From JBNKFV01 sp050290265 (lineage in GTDB: Bacteria > Pseudomonadota > Gammaproteobacteria > Pseudomonadales > Cellvibrionaceae), in contig JBNKHI010000004.1 of assembly GCA_050290265.1 (NCBI GenBank), positions 1 through 64,000 on the forward strand: DNA of 64,000 bases, given 5' to 3'. The notes under the pieces were generated by a model. That model was not told where the DNA came from. It made no database searches and saw nothing but the letters and a program-made list of their open reading frames with translations. The position numbers and the translations under genes were made by a program. This document shows positions 16,625 through 24,631 of the stretch, piece after piece; positions within the stretch are counted from its first letter, which is position 1; each line of letters starts with the position of its first letter.

Positions 16625-17575
16625 TTACTGTTCACCGCGGGCTCTCCGAAGCTGAGCTTCAATCTTATCCATTGGCAAAATAGTTTTACTTTGATTAACA
16701 ATGAAGTCTAGAAATTTTTCTGCAATTAACGATAGTCGCTTTTCCTTTAAGTGCACTACATGCCAAGTTGAATTGATAGGAAACGTTTCTACTGGTAACT
16801 GCGTAAGGCCTTCGGCCACAGCGTACGCTGACAATATGGTAATGCCCATGTTTTCTATCACGGAAAACTTAATGGCCTCATTACTCTCAATGACCATTTG
16901 CTTGCGGATACTAAAATTATTTCTCTTTAAATGACTTTGGATAGCTGAGTGGGTTCCAGAGCCTTGTTCTCGCATTAAGAATTTTTCCCCAGCTAAGTCC
17001 TCCCATTTAAGGTGCTTTTTTCGGCTAAGTGGATTATTCGAAGAGGCAATCACAACCAAAGGGTTGGGTAAGAATGGGGTGGACGTTATATCAGGTGTAT
17101 CACCTGGGTCACTCAATATGTAAAGGTCATCCAGATTATTTGATAAGCGCTCGAGCACCTGGGCACGATTACCGACTTTAAAATCTACATCAATCTGTGG
17201 GTACTCCCGACAAAAGGCTCCAATAACTCTCGGTAAAAAGTACTTGGCTGTGCTGACAACCGAGATTCTCAGTGTGCCTGCCGTCAGTCCTTTGAGGTTA
17301 TTTAGCCTGTGATCGAGATTTTGAATGACCGTAAAAAGTTCTTGTCCGGTTTTTGCCACCTCTGCGCCGGCTTCGGTAAGATAGATCTTCTTGCCAATTA
17401 CCTCGTAGAGGGGCAGGCCCAGGGCTTCAGCCAGCTTACGTATTTGTATGGAAACCGCAGAATGGCTGAGATAAAGAGCTTCTGCAGCTCTAATGATACT
17501 GCCTAGCTCAGCTACTTTTAGGAAAATCTCCAATTGGCGGAGTGTGCCAAGTTTTGAAAGTAAGCGAGTGTCCAT
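16625..17575 (-). CDS. LysR family transcriptional regulator
   Basis: A 316-residue LysR-type regulator. The N-terminal winged helix (about 12-72) includes LRQLEIFLKVAELGSIIRAA and SAVSIQIRKLAEALGLPLYE. The periplasmic-binding-protein-like effector domain begins near residue 100 (LRISVVSTAKYFLPRVI). The overall pattern resembles the CbbR/CysB-like branch, but no Calvin-cycle or cysteine genes are nearby. The gene is divergent from bdhA across 350 bases, so bdhA is one possible target; the inverted repeat TAAAC-TATG-GTTTA at 17821-17834 could be relevant. Confidence 0.87.
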   Translation of the reverse strand: MDTRLLSKLGTLRQLEIFLKVAELGSIIRAAEALYLSHSAVSIQIRKLAEALGLPLYEVIGKKIYLTEAGAEVAKTGQELFTVIQNLDHRLNNLKGLTAGTLRISVVSTAKYFLPRVIGAFCREYPQIDVDFKVGNRAQVLERLSNNLDDLYILSDPGDTPDITSTPFLPNPLVVIASSNNPLSRKKHLKWEDLAGEKFLMREQGSGTHSAIQSHLKRNNFSIRKQMVIESNEAIKFSVIENMGITILSAYAVAEGLTQLPVETFPINSTWHVVHLKEKRLSLIAEKFLDFIVNQSKTILPMDKIEAQLRRARGEQ

Positions 17576-17927
17576 AAATACCGGTTAAATGCTTGCTCTA
17601 ACTACGAATATTTACGATTTTAGTTTATATCAAGTGCTTTTGTTAACCTATTTGTTCGGTTGGGCTAGGCTGCTGTCCTTGACTGATACTGAGTGCTGAA
17701 GATATCGCTACGATAGAGGCGTTCTCGCGGTAGAGCGTCAAGCTGAGCAAATGCAGCAAAATGTCAATTTCGGAGTTAATTTTAGGCATTTGCTATTGGC
17801 TATGTACTATTTAATCTGCTTAAACTATGGTTTAGGTTGTGCAGTGCAATATGAAGCCCATTTCCAAATTTGAGGCTTGTAAGTGTTTTCCCTTGTTGGC
17901 TAATTGACTTGATTTAGGAGTGTGTAG
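17576..17927. other. divergent intergenic region lysR / bdhA
   Basis: About 350 bases. It contains an inverted repeat TAAAC-TATG-GTTTA (17821-17834) and, just downstream, the PhaR-like site at 17837-17853. A TTGGCT (17796-17801) followed 19 bases later by TAAACT is a weak candidate promoter for bdhA. TTGACT at 17679 lacks a good partner. No small gene is evident. Confidence 0.5.
17837..17853. promoter_or_regulatory. possible weak PhaR site upstream of bdhA
   Basis: TTGTGCAGTGCA followed by ATATG is the same as the site at 21465-21481 (TTGTGCAGTGCA then GCATG) except for two bases. The right half GCAATAT matches five of seven positions of the GCAGCAT arm seen at the phasin operators. Its place, about 75 bases before bdhA, suits regulation of the bdhA-DUF6489-phaC unit. 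This is inference from one shared motif. Confidence 0.4.
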
Positions 17928-18686
17928 ATGAAACCTGTGGCATTAATAACTGGAGCAGGAAGCGGAATAGGTCTAGCGATATCGCACTATATGGCGGAGC
18001 AGGGCTATCACGTGATGGTGACGGACATGAATGAGAGTGCCATTGACTCTGCTGTAGCAGCCATTACCAATGTGGGCGGCTCGGCGAGTGGCCATATACT
18101 CAATGTAGCATCTCAAGGAGACATCGAGGCTATAGTGGATGCCGCAGATCGTGTAGATGTGTTAATCAATAACGCGGGGATTCAACATGTAGCCAAACTT
18201 GAGGAATTTCCGGCTGATCGCTGGCGGTTATTGATCGACGTATTGTTGAGTGGCCCAGCAATGTTGTGCCGCCAGTTGATGCCAAAAATGAAGGCACAAA
18301 ATTATGGTCGTATTATCAATGTCGGGTCCATACATGCACTGGTGGCTTCTCCCTACAAGAGTGCTTATGTCGCCGCTAAGCACGGGTTGCTTGGATTCTC
18401 CAAAACACTTGCGTTAGAGACCTCTGCATTTGATATAACCATTAATACGTTATGCCCATCCTATGTAAAAACGCCCTTAGTGGAGAAACAAATTGCAGAC
18501 CAGGCCAAGCAGCATGGTATTAGTGAGGAAGAGGTAGTGAACTCTATTATGCTAGAACCCATGCCTAAAAAAGAATTTATTAGTATGGATGAGCTGTGTG
18601 ACAGTATCGGTTTTCTCATCTCTCCAGCCGCAAAAAATATGACCGGCCAAACCTTGGTTCTTGACGGTGGTTGGACTGCTAAATAG
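17928..18686 (+). CDS. bdhA: 3-hydroxybutyrate dehydrogenase
   Basis: NAD-dependent oxidation of D-3-hydroxybutyrate to acetoacetate, the step that feeds PHB breakdown products to central metabolism. A 252-residue classical short-chain dehydrogenase with GAGSGIG (10-16), NNAG, the YVAAKHG active-site Tyr-Lys and a DGGWTAK ending. The long stretches NAGIQHV-LEEFP, ALVASPYKSAYVAAKHG and CPSYVKTPLVEKQI are diagnostic of this dehydrogenase rather than a generic SDR. The start follows taggag. It heads the bdhA-DUF6489-phaC run, with a DUF6489 gene beginning 36 bases later. Confidence 0.9.
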   Translation: MKPVALITGAGSGIGLAISHYMAEQGYHVMVTDMNESAIDSAVAAITNVGGSASGHILNVASQGDIEAIVDAADRVDVLINNAGIQHVAKLEEFPADRWRLLIDVLLSGPAMLCRQLMPKMKAQNYGRIINVGSIHALVASPYKSAYVAAKHGLLGFSKTLALETSAFDITINTLCPSYVKTPLVEKQIADQAKQHGISEEEVVNSIMLEPMPKKEFISMDELCDSIGFLISPAAKNMTGQTLVLDGGWTAK

Positions 18687-18722
18687 AGCGTGACATATTC
18701 ATTATCCGGGGGAGGGTGACCG

Positions 18723-18956
18723 TTGAAGATAAATATTGAAATTGATTTGACTCCTGAAGAAGCTCGTGAGCTTATGGGTATGCCCAGTATGGACCGTATG
18801 CAGGCTTACTTCAGTGATGCTGTTAAAAACCAATGGAAAGACGAGGCTAACCCCTTTGCTATTATGTGGGACACCTTTATGAAGCAAAGTCGGGAAGCTT
18901 TTGACTTGGCAAAAAAGGTCAATGATGTCGACAAAGAAAAAGAAAAAAAATCTTAA
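18723..18956 (+). CDS. DUF6489-like small protein of the PHA locus
   Basis: A 77-residue acidic protein starting MKINIEIDLTPEEARELMGMP, the opening of the DUF6489 family as I recall it from PHA-producing proteobacteria. The start is TTG, set by a very strong ribosome-binding site ggggaggg ending seven bases upstream. The second half is helical and ends in a Lys/Glu-rich tail. It lies between the 3-hydroxybutyrate dehydrogenase and PHA synthase genes, so a role in granule assembly or synthase function is plausible but unproven. It may be translated at a high level judging from the ribosome-binding site. Confidence 0.7.
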   Translation: MKINIEIDLTPEEARELMGMPSMDRMQAYFSDAVKNQWKDEANPFAIMWDTFMKQSREAFDLAKKVNDVDKEKEKKS

Positions 18957-19044
18957 TAAATTTTTTGTAACATAGTTTCTAGCGAGTCAAGGCTAGCTAT
19001 TCACATTATTCGCTATCGCGTACTCATTTCGAAAAGGGGATTTT

Positions 19045-20832
19045 ATGGAACCGGGTGAACACGAAGAAGTCCTGCGTTACTTGGATAAGTTTCGTGATGT
19101 TTTTAATGATATGACAAAAGAAGTTATGGAGAGCGCACTATCCGGCAAAACTGAGGTTAACCCTCTGCTTAATGCTGATAAAGTTGCCAATATTTTGTCT
19201 CGTGGTGTTAAGGTTGATCCTGCAAAGTTAGTTCAGGATCAGATGAGTTTTTTGCAGACGCAAATGGCTTTGTGGCAAGGGGCTGCAGAATCGATTATGG
19301 CTGGCAAGCCATTGGCGGATGTTGTTCCGACTCCTCAGGGTGATAAGCGTTTTAAAGATGGTCAGTGGACAGAAAATCCCTTATACAACTACTTTAAACA
19401 GTCTTACTTGCTCAACGCGGAAATGCTTCAGAAGATAGTGGAGTCTTTAGAATTTGAAGACCCCAAGTCGAGCGAGCAAGTAAAGTTCTATACCCGTCAG
19501 TTTGTTAATTCAATGTCACCGACGAATTATGTATTGACTAATCCGGAAGTTTGCCGAGATATTCTGGATAGCAAAGGGGCCTGTCTGACCAAGGGTATTG
19601 ATAACTTTTTACGTGATTTACAGCGGAGTCCTATAGAAGCTTTTAAAGTCGGGCAGGTTGAGCCTGATGCTTTTGAACTGGGTAAAACGCTTGCCTATAC
19701 AAAAGGCAAGGTGATCTATCAAAATGACGTGATGCAGTTAATTCAGTACTCGCCCAGTACTGAGCAGGTTTTTGAAAAGCCACTTTTAATCATTCCTCCT
19801 TTTATTAATAAATACTACATCCTTGATCTTGACCACAAAAAATCTATGCCGCGTTGGCTTGTAGAGCAAGGTTATACCGTATTTATGGTTTCCTGGTTCA
19901 ATCCAGATGAATCGCATCGCAATATTGGTTTTGATGACCTGGTAAAAAAAGGTGTCATAGAAGCATTGGATGCTGTGGTTAAAGTGACAAACTGTGATTC
20001 CGTCAATACAGCCGGTTATTGTGTTGGCGGAACGTTATTATCCGTTGCACAGGCATATTTATCGGCTAAGGGCGATAAACGTATCAATACTCTGACGTTA
20101 TTGACTACGCTGTTGGATTTCGCTGAGCCTGGTGAGGTTGGTATTTACCTCAGCGAGACATCGCTGCCGCATGTGTTTCAAAATGCAGATAAGAAGGGAT
20201 ACTTTGACGGGCGTATTTTAGCCTTGGGTTTTAGCCTTCTGAGAGAAAATAATCTTTTTTGGTCGTACTTTGTAGATAACTATCTCAAGGGTAAAGACCC
20301 TGTGCCTTTCGATATTCTTTACTGGAATAGTGACTCTAATAATATCACCGCTAAATCATTTATTTATTATGTAAAAAACATGTACCAATATAATAAGTTG
20401 ATACAGCCTGGTGCTCTAGAGATCGATGGCCAATCAATTGATTTGGGCAAAATCAAAGTGCCGACCTATGCAGTAGCCACTGTTGCGGACCATATTGTTC
20501 TCTGGCAAAGCGCTTACGACAGTGTTCAGTATTTAGGAGCTGACGTTCGATTTATTTTAGCCGGTTCGGGTCACGTGGCAGGTATTGTTAACCCTGCAGA
20601 GAGTGGTAAGTATGACTACTGGGTGGGTAAAAAAATGCCTAAAGAGGCCGACCAATGGATGGCAGAAGCTAAACAACAAAGTGGTTCCTGGTGGCTAGAC
20701 TGGAATCGGTGGTTGAAGAGACGCTCGGGATCTACAGTTGATGCGCGTGAGCCCGGAGCCGGAGCTTTGCCTGCTTTAGAAGATGCTCCCGGAAGCTATG
20801 TTAGGGTCAGATTGGAATCACCAATAGAGTAG
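19045..20832 (+). CDS. phaC: class I poly(3-hydroxyalkanoate) synthase
   Basis: Polymerises 3-hydroxyacyl-CoA into PHA at the granule surface. At 595 residues it has class I length. The alpha/beta-hydrolase core carries the lipase-like box G-Y-C-V-G-G with catalytic Cys326. Asp482 (VADHIVLWQS) and His510 (GSGHVAGIV) complete the triad. The conserved PPFINKYYILDLD and GYTVFMVSWFNPD segments are present. The N-terminal about 200 residues are the variable PhaC_N region. It is preceded by aaaaggggattttatg and followed after 62 bases by phaR. The substrate is likely 3-hydroxybutyryl-CoA, given phaB in the same locus; no phaA thiolase is in the window. Confidence 0.95.
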   Translation: MEPGEHEEVLRYLDKFRDVFNDMTKEVMESALSGKTEVNPLLNADKVANILSRGVKVDPAKLVQDQMSFLQTQMALWQGAAESIMAGKPLADVVPTPQGDKRFKDGQWTENPLYNYFKQSYLLNAEMLQKIVESLEFEDPKSSEQVKFYTRQFVNSMSPTNYVLTNPEVCRDILDSKGACLTKGIDNFLRDLQRSPIEAFKVGQVEPDAFELGKTLAYTKGKVIYQNDVMQLIQYSPSTEQVFEKPLLIIPPFINKYYILDLDHKKSMPRWLVEQGYTVFMVSWFNPDESHRNIGFDDLVKKGVIEALDAVVKVTNCDSVNTAGYCVGGTLLSVAQAYLSAKGDKRINTLTLLTTLLDFAEPGEVGIYLSETSLPHVFQNADKKGYFDGRILALGFSLLRENNLFWSYFVDNYLKGKDPVPFDILYWNSDSNNITAKSFIYYVKNMYQYNKLIQPGALEIDGQSIDLGKIKVPTYAVATVADHIVLWQSAYDSVQYLGADVRFILAGSGHVAGIVNPAESGKYDYWVGKKMPKEADQWMAEAKQQSGSWWLDWNRWLKRRSGSTVDAREPGAGALPALEDAPGSYVRVRLESPIE

Positions 20833-20894
20833 TTTTTTACTCATATAGCTTAATCTCTGTATACTCGGCGATTAAATCTACATAAGGAGCTTTC

Positions 20895-21365
20895 GTGGTC
20901 ATCATAAAAAAATATCCTAACCGTCGTTTATACGATACCTCTCAGAGTCAGTATGTAAACTTGGACTATATTCGTGAGCTCGTTATGAATCATTCTGAGT
21001 TTAAGGTTGTTGACTCAAAGACAGACGAGGATTTGACCAAAATTATCTTACTGCAGATTATTACTGATCAAGAAGGAAATGAGCAGCAAGCTCTGCTGAC
21101 CAATCAGGTATTAAAGCAGTTAATCCGTTATTACGGTTCAGATATGCAGATGTTTTTAAGAATGTATCTAGAACAAAGTATGGCGAGCTTTCTGGAGCGA
21201 CAGGATGCCATGCAGGGCATGATGAAGAATATTATTGAGGCTAGCCCTGTCGGTGTATTTAATCAGATGCTTGGCAAAAATATGGACTTTTGGAAGCATC
21301 TGTCCGATGTGGGTGGCCCGGGTTTTGTTGACGATGACAATCCTAAAAATGATCGAGAGGAATAA
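20895..21365 (+). CDS. phaR: PHA synthesis repressor PhaR
   Basis: A 156-residue regulator with the N-terminal PHB/PHA accumulation DNA-binding domain (MVIIKKYPNRRLYDT, then YVNLDYIRELV, about residues 1-65) and the PHB accumulation regulatory region (LRMYLEQSMASFLERQ). PhaR is known to bind both PHA polymer and DNA, releasing phasin promoters when granules form. The start is GTG with aaggag at proper distance. It lies between phaC and phaP, and palindromes matching PhaR-type sites flank the phaP promoter just downstream. The Class IV synthase subunit also called PhaR is unrelated. Confidence 0.93.
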   Translation: MVIIKKYPNRRLYDTSQSQYVNLDYIRELVMNHSEFKVVDSKTDEDLTKIILLQIITDQEGNEQQALLTNQVLKQLIRYYGSDMQMFLRMYLEQSMASFLERQDAMQGMMKNIIEASPVGVFNQMLGKNMDFWKHLSDVGGPGFVDDDNPKNDREE

Positions 21366-21400
21366 AAGCGGGCTATCTTATGACTAAACTGTATGAAAAA

Positions 21401-21420
21401 TATGCTGCCATGCAGCATAA
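21401..21420. promoter_or_regulatory. putative PhaR operator 1 of phaP
   Basis: A perfect palindrome: arms TATGCTGC (21401-21408) and GCAGCATA (21412-21419) around CAT. It contains CTGC-N3-GCAG, the motif reported for PhaR in alpha-proteobacteria. It lies 5 bases upstream of the -35 box of the phaP promoter. A copy with one mismatch is at the first phasin (12074-12094). Confidence 0.7.
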
Positions 21421-21425
21421 ACCCG

Positions 21426-21454
21426 TTGACCGATTGGCTATTGCTGCATAGAAT
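21426..21454 (+). promoter_or_regulatory. sigma-70-type promoter of phaP
   Basis: TTGACC (21426-21431) and TAGAAT (21449-21454) are spaced by exactly 17 bases, one mismatch each to consensus. The putative operators flank it at 21401-21420 and 21465-21481. Confidence 0.75.
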
Positions 21455-21464
21455 TGAATCTAAA

Positions 21465-21481
21465 TTGTGCAGTGCAGCATG
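21465..21481. promoter_or_regulatory. putative PhaR operator 2 of phaP
   Basis: TTGTGCAGTGCAGCATG, an imperfect relative of the upstream palindrome with a full GCAGCAT right arm. It covers the expected transcription start of phaP (about ten bases past the -10 box). The same sequence with two changes is upstream of bdhA. Confidence 0.55.
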
Positions 21482-21541
21482 CGCTGTTAGCAAAGCCTGG
21501 TTAGCCCTTCAGATCAGTACGTCAATTACAGGAGATACACC

Positions 21542-21964
21542 ATGTTTGAGAAAATGGTAGAACAAGCTCAGTCAGCATTTAAGCCTATGACTGATGTGTT
21601 TGCATTAAATACGGAAGTTATGGAAAAGCTTGCTGAGAAGCAGGCCGGTTATCTTAGCGAGTCAATGAACGACAGTATCAACTACGCTAAAGAGTTGGCT
21701 GAACAAAAAGATCTGGCTGGTTTTTACGATTTGCAGAAAAGCTATTTGGATGCAGTTCAGTCTAAAATGGTTTCTGTTGCTAAAGAGAGCTACGAATTAA
21801 TTTCTGAAGCCCAGGAAAAGACTGGAGAAATGTTGAAAGATGCCTTTGAAGAGTGTGTTCCCCAAATGGCCTCTATGATGAATGTGGAGCCTGTTAAGTC
21901 AGCGCCAGCCACAAAGCCTAAGTCTGCTCCCAAGGCGGCTTCTGCAAAATCAGCAGAGAAATAG
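21542..21964 (+). CDS. phaP: phasin PhaP
   Basis: A 140-residue phasin-family granule protein. The phasin_2-type pattern is MFEKMVEQAQSAFKPMTDVF to LAEKQAGYLSESMNDSINY, with LAGFYDLQKSYLD. The last 20 residues form an Ala/Lys/Pro-rich tail (PATKPKSAPKA) like many phasins. No Trp, one Cys. The leader caggaga precedes the ATG. It is the last plus-strand gene of the PHA locus and has its own promoter and operators. It is distinct in sequence from the 101-residue phasin at 12113, so the cell has at least two granule coats. Confidence 0.88.
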   Translation: MFEKMVEQAQSAFKPMTDVFALNTEVMEKLAEKQAGYLSESMNDSINYAKELAEQKDLAGFYDLQKSYLDAVQSKMVSVAKESYELISEAQEKTGEMLKDAFEECVPQMASMMNVEPVKSAPATKPKSAPKAASAKSAEK

Positions 21965-22001
21965 TCAGTTTTTACCCTGTTAGGTAAAACTTCGGTGATT
22001 T

Positions 22002-22030
22002 AGCCCGGCCATTGAGCCGGGCTCTTTGTG
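22002..22030. terminator. terminator between phaP and phaB
   Basis: Stem AGCCCGGC/GCCGGGCT (8 bp) with loop CATTGA, followed by CTTTGTG. The T-tract is poor, but the GC-rich stem sits in the gap between two convergent genes, where it could serve both. Confidence 0.7.
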
Positions 22031-22031
22031 T

Positions 22032-22757
22032 CTAGCCCGCCATAAATTGACCGCCATTGACCGATAAGGTTGAACCGGTGATAAATGCAGCGTCATCGTC
22101 AGCTAAAAACAATACCGCTCGAGAAATATCTTCAGTTTTCCCTAAACGACCAACTGGGATTTTTGCAACAATTTTCTCCAGTACTTCCGGTGGAACCGCT
22201 CGCACCATTTCGGTATCAACATAACCCGGTGCAACCGCATTTACAGTAATGCCGTATCGAGCTGTTTCCATTGCCAGTGCTTTTGTAAAGCCTAAAACGC
22301 CAGCTTTTGCAGCAGTGTAGTTGACTTGACCGTATTGGCCTGCTTGTCCGTTGATTGAGCTGATATTAACAATGCGGCCGAATCCGCGCTCGCGCATGCC
22401 GGGGATAACCGCATGAGAAGTGTTGTAGCAGGATTTTAAATTGGTATTTATTACCGCGTCCCAGTTTTCGCAGGTCATTTTTGCAAGCACGCCGTCTCTG
22501 GTAATTCCTGCGTTATTAACGACAACGTCCACGGAGCCATAATCGGCCTCAATTTGCTTGATACCTTCTGTAACTGCATCGTAATCAGACACATCAAATT
22601 TATATGTGGTTATACCCGTTTTTTCAGTAAAAGCTTGCGCCTTTTGGTCATTGCCAGCGTAGTTTGCAATAACGGTGTAACCTTTCAGTTTTAGCTTGAT
22701 ACTGATTGACTCACCAATACCACGAGTACCACCTGTAACAAGTGCAACTCTACCCAT
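22032..22757 (-). CDS. phaB: acetoacetyl-CoA reductase
   Basis: NADPH-dependent reduction of acetoacetyl-CoA to (R)-3-hydroxybutyryl-CoA, the monomer for PhaC. A 241-residue SDR with TGGTRGIG at residues 8-15, NNAGITRDG, SSINGQAGQ, the catalytic YTAAKAG and the C-terminal TGSTLSVNGGQFMAG that is typical of PhaB and distinguishes it from FabG. The start ATG is preceded by aggaggat. It is convergent with phaP. No phaA thiolase is adjacent, so acetoacetyl-CoA must come from elsewhere. An inverted repeat GTTGGGCAT/ATGTCCAAC (22790-22811) lies in its leader. Confidence 0.92.
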   Translation of the reverse strand: MGRVALVTGGTRGIGESISIKLKLKGYTVIANYAGNDQKAQAFTEKTGITTYKFDVSDYDAVTEGIKQIEADYGSVDVVVNNAGITRDGVLAKMTCENWDAVINTNLKSCYNTSHAVIPGMRERGFGRIVNISSINGQAGQYGQVNYTAAKAGVLGFTKALAMETARYGITVNAVAPGYVDTEMVRAVPPEVLEKIVAKIPVGRLGKTEDISRAVLFLADDDAAFITGSTLSVNGGQFMAG

Positions 22758-23182
22758 GTGTAATCCTCCTAATGTGTACTACAGGGTTCGTTGGGCATAA
22801 ATATGTCCAACATTTGGTTCGCTGCTACCTCTAGCGAATGCCCATTTATAGGGCGATTTAACAAAGCTAATGTTCTATTTCTGTGCGCCTTGGCTTAAAC
22901 GGTGCAATATTTAAACGCTTAACTGTGACAGAATTATGATTTGCACATTGAGACTAGCAGCAAGTGTGCCGATTTGGTTCAAGATTCGCAATTATTATAA
23001 AAATATTTAAATGCTATTAGTTCTCAAGCATTATGTGCTCTAAATCCGTGCAATGAGCATTTAGAGCCAAGCATGTTTTTGCTTAGTATAATGGCTTCTC
23101 AATACTCACCGTTGGGATAATTAGGTTAGCATTGATAGTATAAGACACTATGTATACTTTTACTGAATTTAGGAGTTAATTG
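22758..23182. other. divergent intergenic region phaB / cytochrome c
   Basis: About 425 bases. It holds an inverted repeat with arms GTTGGGCAT and ATGTCCAAC (22790-22811; one G-T pair) in the phaB leader. Possible promoter pieces on the plus strand are TATAAT at 23087-23092, which lacks a good -35, and TTGGGA (23112-23117) with TAGTAT (23136-23141) spaced 18. A half-site-like GTGCAATAT at 22902-22910 and GCAGCAA near 22957 recall PhaR motifs but do not form a palindrome. No gene is evident. Confidence 0.5.
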
Positions 23183-23488
23183 ATGAAGAAATTGCTAATC
23201 GCTGTTAGTGCATATTTTGTTTGTATGTCTGGAGCCTATGCTGCTGGAGATATAGAGGCGGGTAAGGCTACTGTTCAGAAAATGTGCACTAGCTGTCATG
23301 GTGCGAACGGTATTAGCCCCGCACCAATCTGGCCAAACTTGGCTGGGCAAAAGGCGGCTTACATGGTCAAACAGTTAAAAGATTTCAAAGCTGGTAAGCG
23401 TCAAGATCCCTCAATGAATGGGATGGCAAATATGTTGTCTGATCAGGATGTCGAGAATGTTGCTGCTTACTACGAGAGCCTAAAATAA
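23183..23488 (+). CDS. class I cytochrome c (c553-like)
   Basis: A 101-residue exported c-type cytochrome. The signal peptide is MKK plus a hydrophobic core ending at the AYA site (about residue 20). The haem motif CTSCH has Cys35, Cys38 and His39. The axial Met is probably in the MNGMANML segment. Periplasmic electron carrier. ATG 23183 is seven bases after aggag; a TTG one codon earlier is also in frame. The cnoX-like gene follows after 66 bases that can fold into competing hairpins. The redox partner is not in view. Confidence 0.88.
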   Translation: MKKLLIAVSAYFVCMSGAYAAGDIEAGKATVQKMCTSCHGANGISPAPIWPNLAGQKAAYMVKQLKDFKAGKRQDPSMNGMANMLSDQDVENVAAYYESLK

Positions 23489-23490
23489 AT

Positions 23491-23538
23491 AAGACAACTG
23501 CCTTGTCTTGTATGGAGGTTTCTATCGAGACAAGACAA
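23491..23538 (+). promoter_or_regulatory. alternative-hairpin element between cytochrome c and cnoX-like gene
   Basis: Three complementary segments are present: AAGACAA (23491-23497), TTGTCTTGT (23503-23511) and ACAAGACAA (23530-23538). The middle one can pair with the first (7 bp, 5-base loop) or with the third (9 bp, 18-base loop) but not with both. The third segment lies just upstream of the cggag ribosome-binding site of the next gene. It looks like an attenuation or translation-control layout. No metabolite-type riboswitch is recognised. Confidence 0.45.
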
Positions 23539-23554
23539 TTGTTCGGAGTGATGA

Positions 23555-24409
23555 ATGACTGATTATATTTTTGAAATTGATGAAACCAATGCGCAGCAGG
23601 TATTACTTGAAGAATCTATGCAGCGCGTGGTGGTTATTGATTTCTGGGCTGAGTGGTGCGCGCCCTGTAAAACATTAATGCCCTTACTAGAGAAGCTGGC
23701 TCATGAATATGCGGGGCAATTTGTGCTGGCAAAAGTAAATGCAGATACCCAGCAGGGGATAGCGGGGCAGTTTGGCGTTCGAAGTTTGCCAACGGTTATG
23801 ATAATGAAGGATGGGCAGCCTGTGGATGGTTTTGCTGGTGCCCAGCCTGAATCCGCTATTAGAGAATTATTGGAAAAATATTTACCTAAACCATACGAGT
23901 TGGCACTGGCCAGTGCATTAGAAAAAATTGATGCAGAGGCTTGGTCTGAAGCTTTGCCGATATTAAAAGAGGCGAGTGAGACGTCGGGCGAACGTGCAGA
24001 CATAGTCATGCAGCTGGCAAGGGTTTATCTAGAGATGAACCGGGTTGAAGAGGCTGAAGCTTTACTCGGAAAGGTGAAAATGGTTGATCAGAATGCATTC
24101 TACGAGCAACTGGTTGCCCGTGTAGAGCTGATACATGAGTCAGCGCAGTCGCCAGAAATAGAAGCATTAAAAGCCCGGCTTAATGAAGCTCCAGATGATC
24201 AGGAAGCTGCCTATCTTTTGGCTGTGCAATACAGCCAAAACAATCTTTATCGTGACGCACTTGAGTTATTGCTTGATCTGTTGCGCAAGGATATGAACTA
24301 TGCAGAAGGGCAGGCTCGCAAGGCTTTTACTGATATTTTGGCGGCCTTGGGTCAGGGGGACTCTCTTGCAATAGAGTTTCAACGCAAGTTTTACACATTG
24401 CTATATTAG
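23555..24409 (+). CDS. CnoX/YbbN-type thioredoxin-fold co-chaperone
   Basis: A 284-residue protein: an N-terminal thioredoxin domain (about 10-110) and a C-terminal helical TPR-like region (about 120-284), the layout of CnoX (YbbN). CnoX holds unfolded proteins and hands them to GroEL. Here the thioredoxin active site is intact, WCAPC with Cys35 and Cys38, unlike E. coli YbbN, whose site has lost one Cys. So redox activity is possible, as in Caulobacter CnoX. The start follows cggag; an ATG four bases earlier stops at once. It may share a transcript with the cytochrome c gene. Confidence 0.87.
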   Translation: MTDYIFEIDETNAQQVLLEESMQRVVVIDFWAEWCAPCKTLMPLLEKLAHEYAGQFVLAKVNADTQQGIAGQFGVRSLPTVMIMKDGQPVDGFAGAQPESAIRELLEKYLPKPYELALASALEKIDAEAWSEALPILKEASETSGERADIVMQLARVYLEMNRVEEAEALLGKVKMVDQNAFYEQLVARVELIHESAQSPEIEALKARLNEAPDDQEAAYLLAVQYSQNNLYRDALELLLDLLRKDMNYAEGQARKAFTDILAALGQGDSLAIEFQRKFYTLLY

Positions 24410-24631
24410 TGTGAACAAGCCCTGGCAGGCTGTTAGTGTTGATTGGCCCAGCTTTGTTGTAGCTTCTCCCGAGCAGTCGGGATTTTTTAGCTTTTGTTCT
24501 CAAGGAAGAGACTGACTTTTCAATAAGTGTTGTCTTGTTTGTAATCCTCATTTTCTTTTCCTTGTGCCGTTACCACATGGCGACTGTCTCGCCATGCGCC
24601 ATGTGTGCATTCAGAGCAAACTAAAAGATAA

